DNA from: Myxacorys chilensis ATA2-1-KO14
GTDB lineage: Bacteria; Cyanobacteriota; Cyanobacteriia; Leptolyngbyales; Leptolyngbyaceae
NCBI GenBank assembly: GCA_019359275.1
Contig: JAHHHP010000055.1
Span: forward strand, 1 to 36,165
Reading direction: 5' to 3'
Length of the DNA: 36,165 nt
The position numbers and the translations under genes were made by a program. This document shows, one piece after another, positions 24,365-34,700 of this stretch. The notes beneath the pieces were generated by a model. It searched no databases. It was not told the DNA's origin and worked only from the letters and a program-made list of their open reading frames with translations. The stretch's first letter is position 1; the number at the start of each line of letters is the position of its first letter.

Positions 24365-26029
24365 GTGAAATCAAAATCTTCCACTGAGTCGACGCAATCT
24401 CCCAACGAGCAACCAGGCAGGGAGAAATTCACTGACCTATGGAATAGTGATGTGACCCGAGTGCTTGAGTGGATAGATCAAGCAGAGACTTGCCTTGCAG
24501 CACTCGATCGTCAGAACTTACCCAAATTTGCCAACCAGATCAAGTTAAGCAGAACTCGTTTGCAGGCCGCACAACAGATTCATCACGAAATTTCGACGAT
24601 GTTCTCCCTATTGCGGCAATCCTCAGAAGATCAAGACCGTTGCGATCGCATTCAGGACGAGTTCGATGCTATTGAAACTCGAATTCAATCCTTGTATCAG
24701 CGATTTGACGAATTGGTGCATACCGGCACTGTCATAGCAGCCAAAGAATCTGAACTATTTTTAAATGAAACGATCGAGCCAATTCCCACCGGCGCGCCGT
24801 TTATCAGTTCGCTCGAATCGCAGTTGAGAACAGATTTGTGGTTTGATCGAGACGGAACTGCCGTTTTTTCTAAGGTTGCTAAAAGCAATCCACAGAATTA
24901 CATTGAGCACTACATTTCTAGCCCTGGTGATGTGACGATGTTGCCATGGGACGCGGCTGAAAAAATTATTAATAACTTTGGTTTTAATACGGTCAAGCTT
25001 CAGCTAATTTTCGCGGCACATGCAATGAACCAACCGGAGCCGTGGAGTAGCAGCTTTACATTATCCGGCGAGGATGTGATTAGAAATTTGGGCTGGAACA
25101 ACCGCAAAGATATTCCTACGAGCCAAAAATTGGCGGAGTTAGCAGGGTGTGCTTTTGCACTAGATTGCTTGCTGGTCAAAGTGGAATGGAAAGAAGGCGG
25201 AAAAGTCAGCCGTCGCAAAACGCAAGTTACCATTCAAACCTCACGGATGTGGAACATTGCGATTACTGCAACTGGGCAGAAGAATTTACTGTCTGAGAAT
25301 CTTGAGAATCTTGAGAAAGTGGAGCTTCAAGTTCAGCCAGGTCTCTGGACAAAAGGTTTTTTGAACCGAGGTGGTGCAAAAGCTAGAGAAGCGCTGTACC
25401 AGTTTGGCTATCTTGCTCAAAGCGTACTCAGAATTGATCCTTACCACAACGAGCTTGCTCTGCGCCTTGCTTTGCATCTCACCCTTGAAAGTCGGATTCA
25501 CACTTCTGGAGAATACCGGGTCAGAACGCTGCTAGGCTCTGTTCTAGTAGGATGCTCTGAAAAAATCGTTCAGGCACAGTCAAATCGGTACAAAGCCCGC
25601 GATTTAGTGGAGCAGTGGAATGAAGCGCTCAAGACGCTGGTCAGATTAGGGTGGAGTGTTGAATTTAGCGATCGCTATCCAGACTCTCTAAAACCTGATA
25701 GCCCAATTCGTAAACCCAAGGGATATATCAATCTTTTGCTAGAGAGTAAAATCACAATTCATCCGCCTGAGCCGATTCCAGAACTTCTAACCCGGAAGAA
25801 ATTAGCCAAATCAAAATCATCGCAGGCTGATAAACAAATTGCTCAGGTTACTTTAGCTCCGCTCACTGGCGAACAGGTTCGAGAAGCACGAAAACAGCGA
25901 GGATGGAGTCAAGTGAAGTTAGCAGGATTTCTTGGCATTTCTCAGCAGCTAATCTCTCATATTGAATCGGGACGCAGAGAGCCGACTCCAGAGGTTGAAG
26001 CGAGCTTAAGGAAGCTTCTCAAACTCTAA
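24365..26029 (+). CDS. XRE-tailed protein of the replication module, function uncertain
   Basis: The 554-residue product starts at GTG 24365 without a strong ribosome binding site. The N-terminal 130 residues are coiled-coil-like helices; the middle (about 180-480) is a mixed region with winged-helix character (FTLSGEDVIRNLGWNN, LALRLALHLTLESRI) of the kind seen in plasmid initiators and regulators. The C-terminus, about 500-554, is a clear XRE helix-turn-helix: REARKQRGWSQVKLAGFLGI, then SQQLISHIESGRREP. It precedes the iterons and the CyRepA1-like gene by about 350 bases on the same strand. I infer a role in plasmid replication initiation or its control; a transcriptional regulator unconnected with replication is the alternative. 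Confidence 0.6.
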   Translation: MKSKSSTESTQSPNEQPGREKFTDLWNSDVTRVLEWIDQAETCLAALDRQNLPKFANQIKLSRTRLQAAQQIHHEISTMFSLLRQSSEDQDRCDRIQDEFDAIETRIQSLYQRFDELVHTGTVIAAKESELFLNETIEPIPTGAPFISSLESQLRTDLWFDRDGTAVFSKVAKSNPQNYIEHYISSPGDVTMLPWDAAEKIINNFGFNTVKLQLIFAAHAMNQPEPWSSSFTLSGEDVIRNLGWNNRKDIPTSQKLAELAGCAFALDCLLVKVEWKEGGKVSRRKTQVTIQTSRMWNIAITATGQKNLLSENLENLEKVELQVQPGLWTKGFLNRGGAKAREALYQFGYLAQSVLRIDPYHNELALRLALHLTLESRIHTSGEYRVRTLLGSVLVGCSEKIVQAQSNRYKARDLVEQWNEALKTLVRLGWSVEFSDRYPDSLKPDSPIRKPKGYINLLLESKITIHPPEPIPELLTRKKLAKSKSSQADKQIAQVTLAPLTGEQVREARKQRGWSQVKLAGFLGISQQLISHIESGRREPTPEVEASLRKLLKL

Positions 26030-26057
26030 GCTCTAAAGCAGATTAGTAGTTTCTGGT

Positions 26058-26090
26058 GTAAATGCCTATTCATTCAAAATTGGCATTTAC
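26058..26090. terminator. Hairpin after the XRE-tailed gene
   Basis: GTAAATGCC (26058-26066) pairs with GGCATTTAC (26082-26090) 28 bases after the stop. There is no T-run, so termination is only possible. An imperfect palindrome, CTACATGTT/AACTTGTAG, follows directly, and CTACATGTAG recurs at 26168-26177; these may be binding sites. Confidence 0.35.
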
Positions 26091-26178
26091 TACATGTTGA
26101 ACTTGTAGTAGAAAAAATTTTTGCTAAAAATTGCCTCTATGTCATACAGAGCAAGGATTTTAGCCTACTACATGTAGA

Positions 26179-26236
26179 CCCGAATCCACTCACAGAATGC
26201 CCGGATCGACTCACAAAATACCCGGATCGACTCACA
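26179..26236 (+). repeat. Three 21-bp-spaced iterons, candidate replication origin
   Basis: CCCGAATCCACTCACA (26179-26194), CCCGGATCGACTCACA (26200-26215) and the same again (26221-26236) start exactly 21 bases apart, which is two DNA turns. They lie in an AT-rich 356-base gap directly upstream of the CyRepA1-like gene. This is the expected form of initiator-binding iterons; no DnaA box was identified by eye. Confidence 0.6.
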
Positions 26237-26385
26237 TTGGAACCGCTCTATACCCTATGGGTTAAGGCTTTTAGCATTCTTACTACACTCTGATTAGTTT
26301 GATAAAACTGATCCTTAGCAAAACACAAATTTGAGAGTTTGACAGAATCTAGCATCCCTATTTCGCCATAAAAGGTAAACCTTGG

Positions 26386-29300
26386 ATGCAGCTTTCAAAC
26401 TCAAGCCCCGTAGGGTATGAACAGCTTTACTCTGCTGACCAGCATCACACTCTGCCCCAAATCTTCAAGTTCGCCACCAATGTACACGGCTGTAACAAGG
26501 ATTGGAACTTTAGGGTACTTAGTGGCAAATTTCAAGATGTCGAAGGAACGATCGACGACGCGATCGCCCATATCAAGCAGGGACACGCTATTTGTGCAGG
26601 ACTACTCAACAGTCAGTGGCGCTCCAAATCTAACTTCGCAGGTTCTAACTGGGTCTTAGCCGAAATCGATAACGCAGGGTTATTGAAAGATGGTCAAGGC
26701 AATCTCATCAAGGATGCAGATGGCAAAGGGATCAAGACTTACGAGCATCAGCTGACGTTGGATGAGGCTATCGTTCATCCATTCATCCAACAATTCTGCA
26801 CCCTGATCTACACGACTCCCAGCCACAGCCATAATTGGCACCGCTTCCGCGTAATTTTTCGTCTGCCAGAGTTCATCTCTGATATTGATACCTACGAATC
26901 GATCGTTCAGTTTCTCCTGAACCATCTTCCCCACGATCCGGCCTGTAAAGATGGAGTTCGAGTGTTCTACGGTAATACCAAAGCCGAATTTCCACTCATT
27001 AATCCTGACGTTTGCTTGCCAAAGGAGTGGGTGAACCAGGCGAACGCTAGAGCTCAACAAGTTAAGCAAGAACGAGCAAAACAAGCAGAAGTCTTATCAC
27101 TCAAACGTGAACAGTTCTATCGACTGGCCCAAGCTCAAGGGTGGGATACCGAGAAATTAATTCAGCAGGCACTGAGCCACATCCCCCCGCGCACGCCTGG
27201 AAGCAGCAATTATCAGGAATCTTGCAAAGTTCTCATGGCGTTGGTTGATCATTATGGCGCGGTTGAAGCAGAAGCAATCGCTGAACAATGGAGTCCTTCA
27301 ATTAAAGGGAATACCTGGAATATTCGCCAGAAGATTCGATCGTTTCGCCGCAAGGGAATCACGATCGGCACATTATTCCATATCGCTCGAAACTACGGAT
27401 TCAAGTTTCCATACCGAGAGTGGAATGATCCTCAAGAACTAGACTGCAACGCCTATGATGCGATTGTCTCTAAGCAAGAAGAACGATCGCGCCTCGAACA
27501 CATTGAGATCGAACACCACCAGTACAGCCGGCTTAAATCCTGGTTGAAGGGGATTCAGCAACGGTTTAAAGCGAGAGGATTTGGCAAACCCCACAAAGCA
27601 GAGGCCAAAGTGCAGGTGGAAACGCTCAAATACCTTCCCGGCAAACTGTTTGGAATCGGAAGCTATGAGAAACCACCCAAGCTCCTCTACACAAACGAGC
27701 AACTACCCCAACTCCTCTGGGAAGCAGCCGCTAAGGGATGGCAGGATATCCTTGATAGTACTCAAACTGGGGGAGGCAAATCGTACAACTACGCTTCACT
27801 TTCTCCGCTTCAACTGGGGGTTCATCAAGTCGAAGACGAGCAAAAAAAGCAACTGCATCGCGTCTGGTGGTTGAGCCAGAGCCATCGAAATCCTTCCACT
27901 GAGACAGCAGAACGGAATTATACGGACTTACCCGTCAGAAATGCTGGATTTGTTAAAGATGCAACTAGACGAACCCCTCTCGGTAGAGACCTCCTACGCT
28001 GGGCAAAATCGGGAGAGCAGCCAGACACTGAAGGAAACTGCCATCTTACAGACGTGATTCACAAGGCAGCAAACAAAAGCGTATCGATCGCCAACGACAC
28101 AGCAGAACTAAACCCTGTTTGTGCCATGTGCCGACACAAAGACTATTGCAAGGAGTCGCTCGGCAACGGGTTCGGATTTCGATTCGAGCGGGCAGAAGTC
28201 TTTAGTTCTTCGGTTCAAGTGCGCGCCTCGATCGACTCCCTCCCCAACTCGGAAAACTATGCTGCCTACAGCGGAGACGTAGCAATCCTAGATGAGGCGC
28301 TCATTCAACTCAAGCCAGTTCGGACGATCTCCGCGAACTTAGGTGACTTTGACACTCAATGGGCAGAGATGGAAGCCAACCTACCAGAAGTTTACAGACG
28401 GTTGAATCCATTACGTCAGGCGCTCAGACCGCTTGTGGCTGGCGAATCAAAACAGCACTACGGCTTTGACAATGAAGCGTTGCGCTCTCAACTGCCAGAA
28501 GTACCAGAAAAATTTGTCCAAACGCTAGAGTCTATCCGACAAATCATGGGCCTCAAAACGTCTGATTTGACTCAAGACCCCGACCAGATTGAAACTAAAG
28601 AAGAAACTGAAGCGATCGCTCATCTCAAAGGCAAGATTTATCGCCGAAGTCAGAAGCTAGAAACCCTTCAAGCAGAGTGGAGCAACCTCCAGGCACTCGA
28701 AGAAGAATTGAACAAAGGGCAGGGGAGCTTATTTGATGGGTATCGTTGGTCGGCAAAAGAGCGGCAAGCAAGACTAGATCGTCTGGCTAAACTACCTGAA
28801 GACATTGCCATGCTTCAAAGCGAACTGGACAATTTTCAAACGACGCTAGAAAACTTGTTGCAGGAGCGGAGCCTGTACAAGAGCTTCAACCGCTCACAGT
28901 TTCGAGATGCGAAAGTACGAGTAGGTTCAGTGCTAGATAACCTACCAACTCAATGGCTCATCCCATTTTTAGAAGTTTGGAGCGAAGAGATGCCAGGAAC
29001 GCTGCGAATTGGTGCATTTGGGGGCTTAGTGGTTACAGTTCAAGACGATCGACACAACGAGATTCTCAACAGTCTCAAAACTCGAATTTATCTAGATGCC
29101 ACTGCTATACCGGAAGTTTTAAGTCTCTATCGTCAGATATCCGTCAGCAAAATTCTTTGGATTGCACAGGATCTACCATCACCCGACAACCTTACTTTAA
29201 TCTGGATACAGGGTCTTGGACTTGCAGGTAAGAATCGATCGCAGCACTGCGACGATCGAATCAATGCAATCCTCACAGAACTCAAAGGGCAGTTTTCAGA

Positions 29301-30156
29301 TCTCGTAGTGTTTGACTGGCAACGCAAAAAGAATGACACAAATGCGGATGGGCACTGGTTTAGCGACTTTACGAGAGGCACAAACGAGTTTTCTGACCGA
29401 AAGGCAATCATAGCGATCGGATTACCCTTACCAAACGCAGGGGTTTTTCACGATCTCTGGTTCACTCTCACAAAATACTCTGAATTAGAGAGCCTTTCTT
29501 TTGAGGAGTTTTACCATTACCAAATTGATACTGAAATTATTCAAGCGATCGGGCGGTTGAGAGCAGTCCGGCGACCCAGTGAAAAGCTCACCTTTTTCCT
29601 AATCGGCGACACGGAGCATTCAAGAAGTGCAAGCTATCAGCTTCCTACAGCTCTCAGACCGATCATCACACAAGCAAGGGAAATCACTCTCGATGCAGCG
29701 ACACCCACTGAACTGGCTTGGATTGCAGTCTCTGAGATTCTTAAGCGGTGGTGGTCAGAAAACGGTACTTTGCCGACGCAGCAAGAAATTGCGGTTGAAA
29801 GTAGAATTTCACAATCATCTGTCTCCAAGTTAGCCCACCAGTTTGTGGGTGGGTGGAGGCGACTTAAAGAAATATTCTTATCTCTAATTGATCCTCCTAG
29901 AGAGTGGAATATTTTTACTCCACTTTCAGATGAATTGATAGCGATCGCACAGGCCGCCTTGCCCACACTTTCAAAACCGTCTTCGGAATTACCAGTGGCG
30001 GAGGCCCTAAATCTCTTGATCAAATTGATTGGCTGGGCGGGCTGGCGACAAATTATGTCTCAAACTGCCTATTCAACTCGTTTAGCGATCGCGGCTGCTT
30101 TGTCCCGAGAGATCTTGGGGGTAACAGGAAAACCTAAGCAGTTCGAGACAGGTTGA
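26386..30156 (+). CDS. Plasmid replication protein, CyRepA1-like primase-helicase
   Basis: The 1256-residue product has an N-terminal archaeo-eukaryotic primase-like region: NWVLAEIDNAG (acidic motif, near 90-100), then LIYTTPSHSHNWHRFRVIFR. A helicase half follows: P-loop TQTGGGKS at about 459-466, four cysteines (C552, C579, C582, C588) that could hold an iron-sulfur cluster or zinc, Walker B-like VAILDEA, and a C-terminal IQAIGRLRAVRRP (arginine-finger motif, about 1050-1062). A late helix-turn-helix (about 1108-1150) includes LPTQQEIAVESRISQSSVSK. The length and order match what I know of the CyRepA1 family. The ATG follows AAAGGT by about 9 bases. The last 23 bases overlap the oppositely oriented XRE gene. 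Confidence 0.8.
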   Translation: MQLSNSSPVGYEQLYSADQHHTLPQIFKFATNVHGCNKDWNFRVLSGKFQDVEGTIDDAIAHIKQGHAICAGLLNSQWRSKSNFAGSNWVLAEIDNAGLLKDGQGNLIKDADGKGIKTYEHQLTLDEAIVHPFIQQFCTLIYTTPSHSHNWHRFRVIFRLPEFISDIDTYESIVQFLLNHLPHDPACKDGVRVFYGNTKAEFPLINPDVCLPKEWVNQANARAQQVKQERAKQAEVLSLKREQFYRLAQAQGWDTEKLIQQALSHIPPRTPGSSNYQESCKVLMALVDHYGAVEAEAIAEQWSPSIKGNTWNIRQKIRSFRRKGITIGTLFHIARNYGFKFPYREWNDPQELDCNAYDAIVSKQEERSRLEHIEIEHHQYSRLKSWLKGIQQRFKARGFGKPHKAEAKVQVETLKYLPGKLFGIGSYEKPPKLLYTNEQLPQLLWEAAAKGWQDILDSTQTGGGKSYNYASLSPLQLGVHQVEDEQKKQLHRVWWLSQSHRNPSTETAERNYTDLPVRNAGFVKDATRRTPLGRDLLRWAKSGEQPDTEGNCHLTDVIHKAANKSVSIANDTAELNPVCAMCRHKDYCKESLGNGFGFRFERAEVFSSSVQVRASIDSLPNSENYAAYSGDVAILDEALIQLKPVRTISANLGDFDTQWAEMEANLPEVYRRLNPLRQALRPLVAGESKQHYGFDNEALRSQLPEVPEKFVQTLESIRQIMGLKTSDLTQDPDQIETKEETEAIAHLKGKIYRRSQKLETLQAEWSNLQALEEELNKGQGSLFDGYRWSAKERQARLDRLAKLPEDIAMLQSELDNFQTTLENLLQERSLYKSFNRSQFRDAKVRVGSVLDNLPTQWLIPFLEVWSEEMPGTLRIGAFGGLVVTVQDDRHNEILNSLKTRIYLDATAIPEVLSLYRQISVSKILWIAQDLPSPDNLTLIWIQGLGLAGKNRSQHCDDRINAILTELKGQFSDLVVFDWQRKKNDTNADGHWFSDFTRGTNEFSDRKAIIAIGLPLPNAGVFHDLWFTLTKYSELESLSFEEFYHYQIDTEIIQAIGRLRAVRRPSEKLTFFLIGDTEHSRSASYQLPTALRPIITQAREITLDAATPTELAWIAVSEILKRWWSENGTLPTQQEIAVESRISQSSVSKLAHQFVGGWRRLKEIFLSLIDPPREWNIFTPLSDELIAIAQAALPTLSKPSSELPVAEALNLLIKLIGWAGWRQIMSQTAYSTRLAIAAALSREILGVTGKPKQFETG

Positions 30157-30358
30157 TCGGAAGTTGCTCAAACGGAACGCCGACCACCTCGCAAAAAACA
30201 GTCCACTGCTTCCAGGTCATAGATGGTTCAATGGCACCGTGTTCCCACTTTCGCAGGGTTGCTGAAGAGATTTTCAGGCGAACTGATAATTCTTCTTGCG
30301 TCAGGTTTGCTCTGATTCGCAATTTCCTCACCCAGTTTTGATCCGCTCCCTGTGTCAT
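30134..30358 (-). CDS. Small XRE-family regulator, antisense to the replication gene end
   Basis: The 74-residue product is almost entirely one XRE helix-turn-helix: WVRKLRIRANLTQEELSVRL, then KISSATLRKWEHGAIEPS. It reads on the minus strand and its 3' end overlaps the end of the primase-helicase gene by 23 bases, so transcription would run into that gene's 3' end. A perfect palindrome TTATCGATAA (30364-30373) lies 5 bases before its ATG and could be an autoregulatory operator. A role in plasmid copy control is possible but inferred from position only. Confidence 0.75.
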   Translation of the reverse strand: MTQGADQNWVRKLRIRANLTQEELSVRLKISSATLRKWEHGAIEPSMTWKQWTVFCEVVGVPFEQLPINLSRTA

Positions 30359-30373
30359 AATAATTTATCGATA

Positions 30374-30669
30374 AGATCTAGCGGTGGATCGTAAGAAGCT
30401 ACAGAAAACAAAGTAGCGCGTCAAAGGTGTCGCGGTAAAGGATCGCGCGATGTCAATTTTAACCTTCCCAAAAATTTTCTACAGAAAACTATCGGTCTTA
30501 TCTCTGAAACTTTCATCCACTATCACAAGTACTGAGACCAAAGCTTCCTGTTAAGTTACACAAGAAATTTAAGGTGGTGGCTTTGGGGCTGAACTCTGTC
30601 CCTCGTTCACACAGCCTTTTTCTTGTGTAACCGAGCTTCAATTCTATAAAGTTACACAAGATTTTAGAA
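30374..30669. other. Intergenic region with repeated GTTACACAAGA sites
   Basis: It holds no gene I can support. GTTACACAAGA occurs at 30555-30565 and 30651-30661 and in reverse at 30621-30631; further sites flank the other side of the DUF6788-like gene. Confidence 0.5.
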
Positions 30670-31080
30670 ATGTCTTCTAAGCCTTTCCCTGCTCGTCTTC
30701 GTCTCACTCTAGCGAAACTCAGCCTGCAAGAAAAACAAGCTGTTTATGAGTGGTTGGGCACACAAATTGACGTTGAGCGATCGCAGCTAGAGGATGGCTC
30801 AACCGCTGATTCTGAAGGGTCTGCCTCAGCGATCGTTGAAAGCCGCACACAAGATGGAAAAACATACCAATTAGAGAAACGGCGATGTGGCAAAGGCTCC
30901 TGTAAATGTGCCATTGGGGATTTGCAGGAAACAGGACATGGACCTTATTGGTACGCCTATTGGAAGGAGTCAGGCAAACTCAAGAGTCGATATATAGGAA
31001 GACAATCGCCTTGGTCAGACCCTCTAAAATAAGTTAATCAATTTTATCTTGTGTAACTTTAGAGATTAAGTCACACAAGA
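30555..31080. repeat. Five GTTACACAAGA sites around the DUF6788-like gene
   Basis: Sites: 30555-30565 (+), 30621-30631 (reverse), 30651-30661 (+), 31047-31057 (reverse), and 31070-31080 (+, with GTCACACAAGA). The third and fourth extend to AAAGTTACACAAGAT, 15 bases, and form an exact inverted pair enclosing the gene, 8 bases from its start and 14 from its end. Confidence 0.7.
30670..31032 (+). CDS. DUF6788-like small protein
   Basis: The 120-residue product has a short helical N-terminus (RLTLAKLSLQEKQAVYEWLG) and a C-terminal motif KRRCGKGSCKCAIGD...HGPYWYAYW...KLKSRYIG. This CGKxxCxCxxG, HGPYWY and SRYIG arrangement is that of DUF6788-type proteins, common in bacteria on mobile DNA and of unknown function; the three cysteines may bind metal. 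The ATG follows closely after a GTTACACAAGA site, leaving no obvious Shine-Dalgarno sequence. The gene is enclosed by an inverted 15-bp pair, so it may move as, or be regulated as, a unit. Confidence 0.7.
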   Translation: MSSKPFPARLRLTLAKLSLQEKQAVYEWLGTQIDVERSQLEDGSTADSEGSASAIVESRTQDGKTYQLEKRRCGKGSCKCAIGDLQETGHGPYWYAYWKESGKLKSRYIGRQSPWSDPLK

Positions 31081-31795
31081 TAACAACATTTTGCCTTCGG
31101 CAGAATGAAAGACTCACGCTATAGCTAAGAATGGAAAACTCGCATTATAGCTAGATTTTAGAATTCGATTTAGCAACGGTGATAAAAGCTGCTCACTGAT
31201 GAACCATCGGCCAAGCGCCTACAACCATCAGCGCAGGCAGCAGATTTCTATTCAACTGATTTCTCCAGCGAGTGGGGACACGGTTATCGAGGAGTTGCAC
31301 ATTAGGGCTATTTGTCTCAGCTCAGGAATCCAAAGCAGATCCATTGCGGCGACTGAGGAACAAGCGCGTATTGCTGCGTGAAGTGGTCGATCTGTTTCAT
31401 CAAGTGCGGCTGGTAGGAATCAGTCTTTTAAGCGGGAGAAACGGACGAAGGCGAGTGACTTAGAAACGGACGGAGTAATGAGGTCGATTTCGCGGCTGGA
31501 AGATAAAAAGTGCTCACGTCGCTTTACCCTGATCCGCCGCTCCTACGCAGTTGCTCATACCACAAACTCGAGCGGTTCTTGTGCCGCTTTGCTCACTTTG
31601 GCTTACACGATTTCTACTCGACTTGAAGCACAAATTGAATAGATTAACGAGGCCAACTGTATTGAGCAACACTTGATTTTCCTCGGTATTTACTGATGCG
31701 TGTTGTTTAAGTTTAGGGAAAATTTATCTTGCACTAGTACTCTAGCTGACAAAAATTTTATTTCTAGCTAAGCAGAACAAGTGTAAAAAATTACG
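31081..31795. other. Non-coding or decayed stretch before the giant gene
   Basis: Only short frames exist, such as one encoding GDTVIEELHIRAICLSSGIQ before a stop, and none matches a family I know. The final 100 bases are AT-rich and probably hold the promoter of the giant gene, but no clear -35/-10 pair was found. Confidence 0.4.
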
Positions 31796-34700
31796 TTGCT
31801 TACGGAAGCACCCCTAGCTAATTCTATGCCTGATCCTGGAAACACCCTCAACACTGCAACCCCATTCAGTCTTGCTAATTCGCAACCGCTCAATGACAGC
31901 GTGAATGCTACAAGCGATCGCCTCGACTATTTTCGCTTTACGCTCGGTCACAGTAGTAGTTTGAATGCTGTGCTGAGCGGACTTAACGGGGATGCGAATC
32001 TCGCACTCATACGGGACGCTAATGCCAATGGTGCGATCGACTCTGGGGAAGTGATAGCACAATCCACAAACACGGGGTCATTGGCAGAACTGATTAATAG
32101 GACACCGCTTGCCGCTGGGGACTACTACCTCGAAGTGTCATTTGAATCAGGTACGACGGTCAACTATATCCTCAGTAGCACGGCTCAGCCTGCGCTACCC
32201 GCTCCCGCCGCGATCGATTGGCGGAACCCGTCAACAGGTGATCTCTCGGTATGGCTGATGAATGGCACGACGATTGCGGACACCGCCACGCTGCCTACGC
32301 CCATGACATGGCAAATCTTGGGGCGAGGGGATTTCGACAATAACGGCACCAGCGACATCCTCTGGCGGGAGACGACCACGGGCAATACCCATGTGTGGCT
32401 GATGAACGGCACGACGATCGCCGATAGCGGCATGGTGGTAGCGGGCGTTGCCAACGCGTGGCAATCGACGCAGTTTGCGGATTTCAACGGCGATGGCAAA
32501 ACCGACGTTCTTTGGCGCAATAGCCAGACGGGCGAGCTGGGGCTGTGGCTGATGAATGGCAAAACGACGAATCAGTTCGGCTCGTTTGCCGTGGAGTTAG
32601 CCTGGCAGGTGCAAGGGGTGGGAGATCTGAATGGGGATGGCAAAGCCGATTTAGTATGGCGAAAAACGACCACGGGAGAAGTGGGCTTTTGGCTGATGAA
32701 CGGCACGACTCGGATTGAGGCAAGAGCAACGGGACCCATTGGCTTGGAGTGGCAGCTTCAACGCTTAGGGGACTTGAACGCCGACAACCGCATCGACTTG
32801 ATTTGGCGCAATACGGCTCTTGGTGAGGTCGGATTCTGGCTCATGGATGGCATGACAGCAACGACGACCGGGGCAGTTGGGGTTTCTCTCGCTTGGCAGA
32901 TTCAGGACGTGGGCGACTTCAATGGCGATGGCAAATCGGATTTGGTGTGGCGGCAAACTAATACAGGCGAAACGGCAGTGTGGCTGATGAATGAGATCAG
33001 TTACACCACTGGACAAGTCTACACTGTGGCAAACGAGTGGCGAATTGAAGGCGTCAAGGACTTCAATGGCGATGGCAAATCGGATTTGGTGTGGCGGCAG
33101 ACTAATACGGGCGAAACTGCCGTGTGGCTGATGAATGGGACGGCGATTGCTACGTCCGGAGTTCCAGCGGCCGTGGGTACGAGTTGGCAGAGCGGAGTGC
33201 GACGCAATGGCACGGAAGTTTTGAACGCGATCGATGAAGCAGGAAATACGATCGCTAATGCCTTTGATGTAGGTTTATTAAATGGAACTGGAATTTACAT
33301 AGGATCTTTAAGCAACACTGATCGAGAAGATTATTACAGGATTACAGTGAATAGAAATGCAACTTACAGCATTTCTCTGACTGGATTAACTGCTAATGCT
33401 GATCTTCAACTACTAAACAGCGATGGCAACGTTATCACAAATTCCACAAATTCGGGAAATTTAGAAGAGCGAATAACATCTGCCTTATCTGCGGGTACTT
33501 ATTTCGTGCGAGTGTACTCTGGTACAGGCATCAATACCCGCTTCAGTATTGACTTCTCCGAATTCTTACCACATCACCTAAGGAATCTTTATTCTACAAG
33601 TGAAGACGCAGCTCCTAATGATTTTATCGTGCTGAACAACATGCTCTATTTCACTGCCACATCTAGTAGTGGAATCGAATTATGGAAGAGCGATGGCACC
33701 GCAGCAGGAACAGTGTTAGCGAAAGATATCAATCCAGGAATCGCCAGTTCCAATCCTAAGAATCTGATGGTGGTTGGTAATACCCTTTACTTTACTGCTG
33801 AAACGGCTCAATATGGACGGGAAGTATGGAAACATACAACTGCCGGAACTGAATTAGTTTCGGACATTCATACTGGAACATCTAGCTCAAATCCTGCTCA
33901 TTTTGCTGCTCTTAATGGAGTTCTCTATTTTGCTGCGTCCACTGAGTCTGGGGGGGTAGAGTTATGGAGAACAGATGGGACTGGCTTAGGCACCGTTCTT
34001 GTGAAAGATATTAATCCGGGAACTCCGAGTTCTTTCCCGTCTGATCTCGTTGTCATGAACAATCTGCTTTACTTTGTTGCAAGCAATGGAGTACAAGGGC
34101 TTGAGTTATGGAAAAGTGATGGGACTGCTGGAGGTACCGTTCTCGTATCTGATATCAATGCAGGGAGTTCAGGTTCAAAGCCCTACCAACTGACAGTTGT
34201 GAATAACACGCTGTATTTCACTGCTTATACTCAGGCACACGGGAACGAGTTATGGAAGAGTGATGGGACCGCCCAAGGAACAGCACTTGTCAAAGACATT
34301 GCACAAGGGATTGAGGCTGCATTTCCCTTTAATTTTGCAGCCATGAACAACACGCTGTATTTTGCTGCATTCACTCCAGAAGATGGTACAGAGCTTTGGA
34401 GAAGCGATGGCACTGCTGGAGGAACAGTGCTAATTAAAGATATCAATTCGGGTTCAGGAAACTCTAACCCTTCGGATTTCTTTACCTTCAACAATGCGCT
34501 CTATTTCACATCCTACATTCCTAGCCTTGGCTATGAATTGTGGAAAACGGATGGCACCAGTGCTGGAACCATCTTGGTCAAAGATATCTATATGGGCGAG
34601 AAAAACTCAAATCCCTGGAGTTTTGCAGCTATAGGCAGTACGCTCTACTTCGGCGCTCAAACCGCTGATACTGGTTATGAATTGTGGAAAACTGACGGCA

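Noticed and set aside
31199..31463. Short frames of about 60 codons before the giant gene
   Set aside because: Two overlapping frames are equally open, neither matches a family I know, and neither has a convincing start.
32185..33213. Minus-strand frames opposite the FG-GAP-like repeats
   Set aside because: They are repeats of the antisense of WLMNG/DGKSD and have no independent support.
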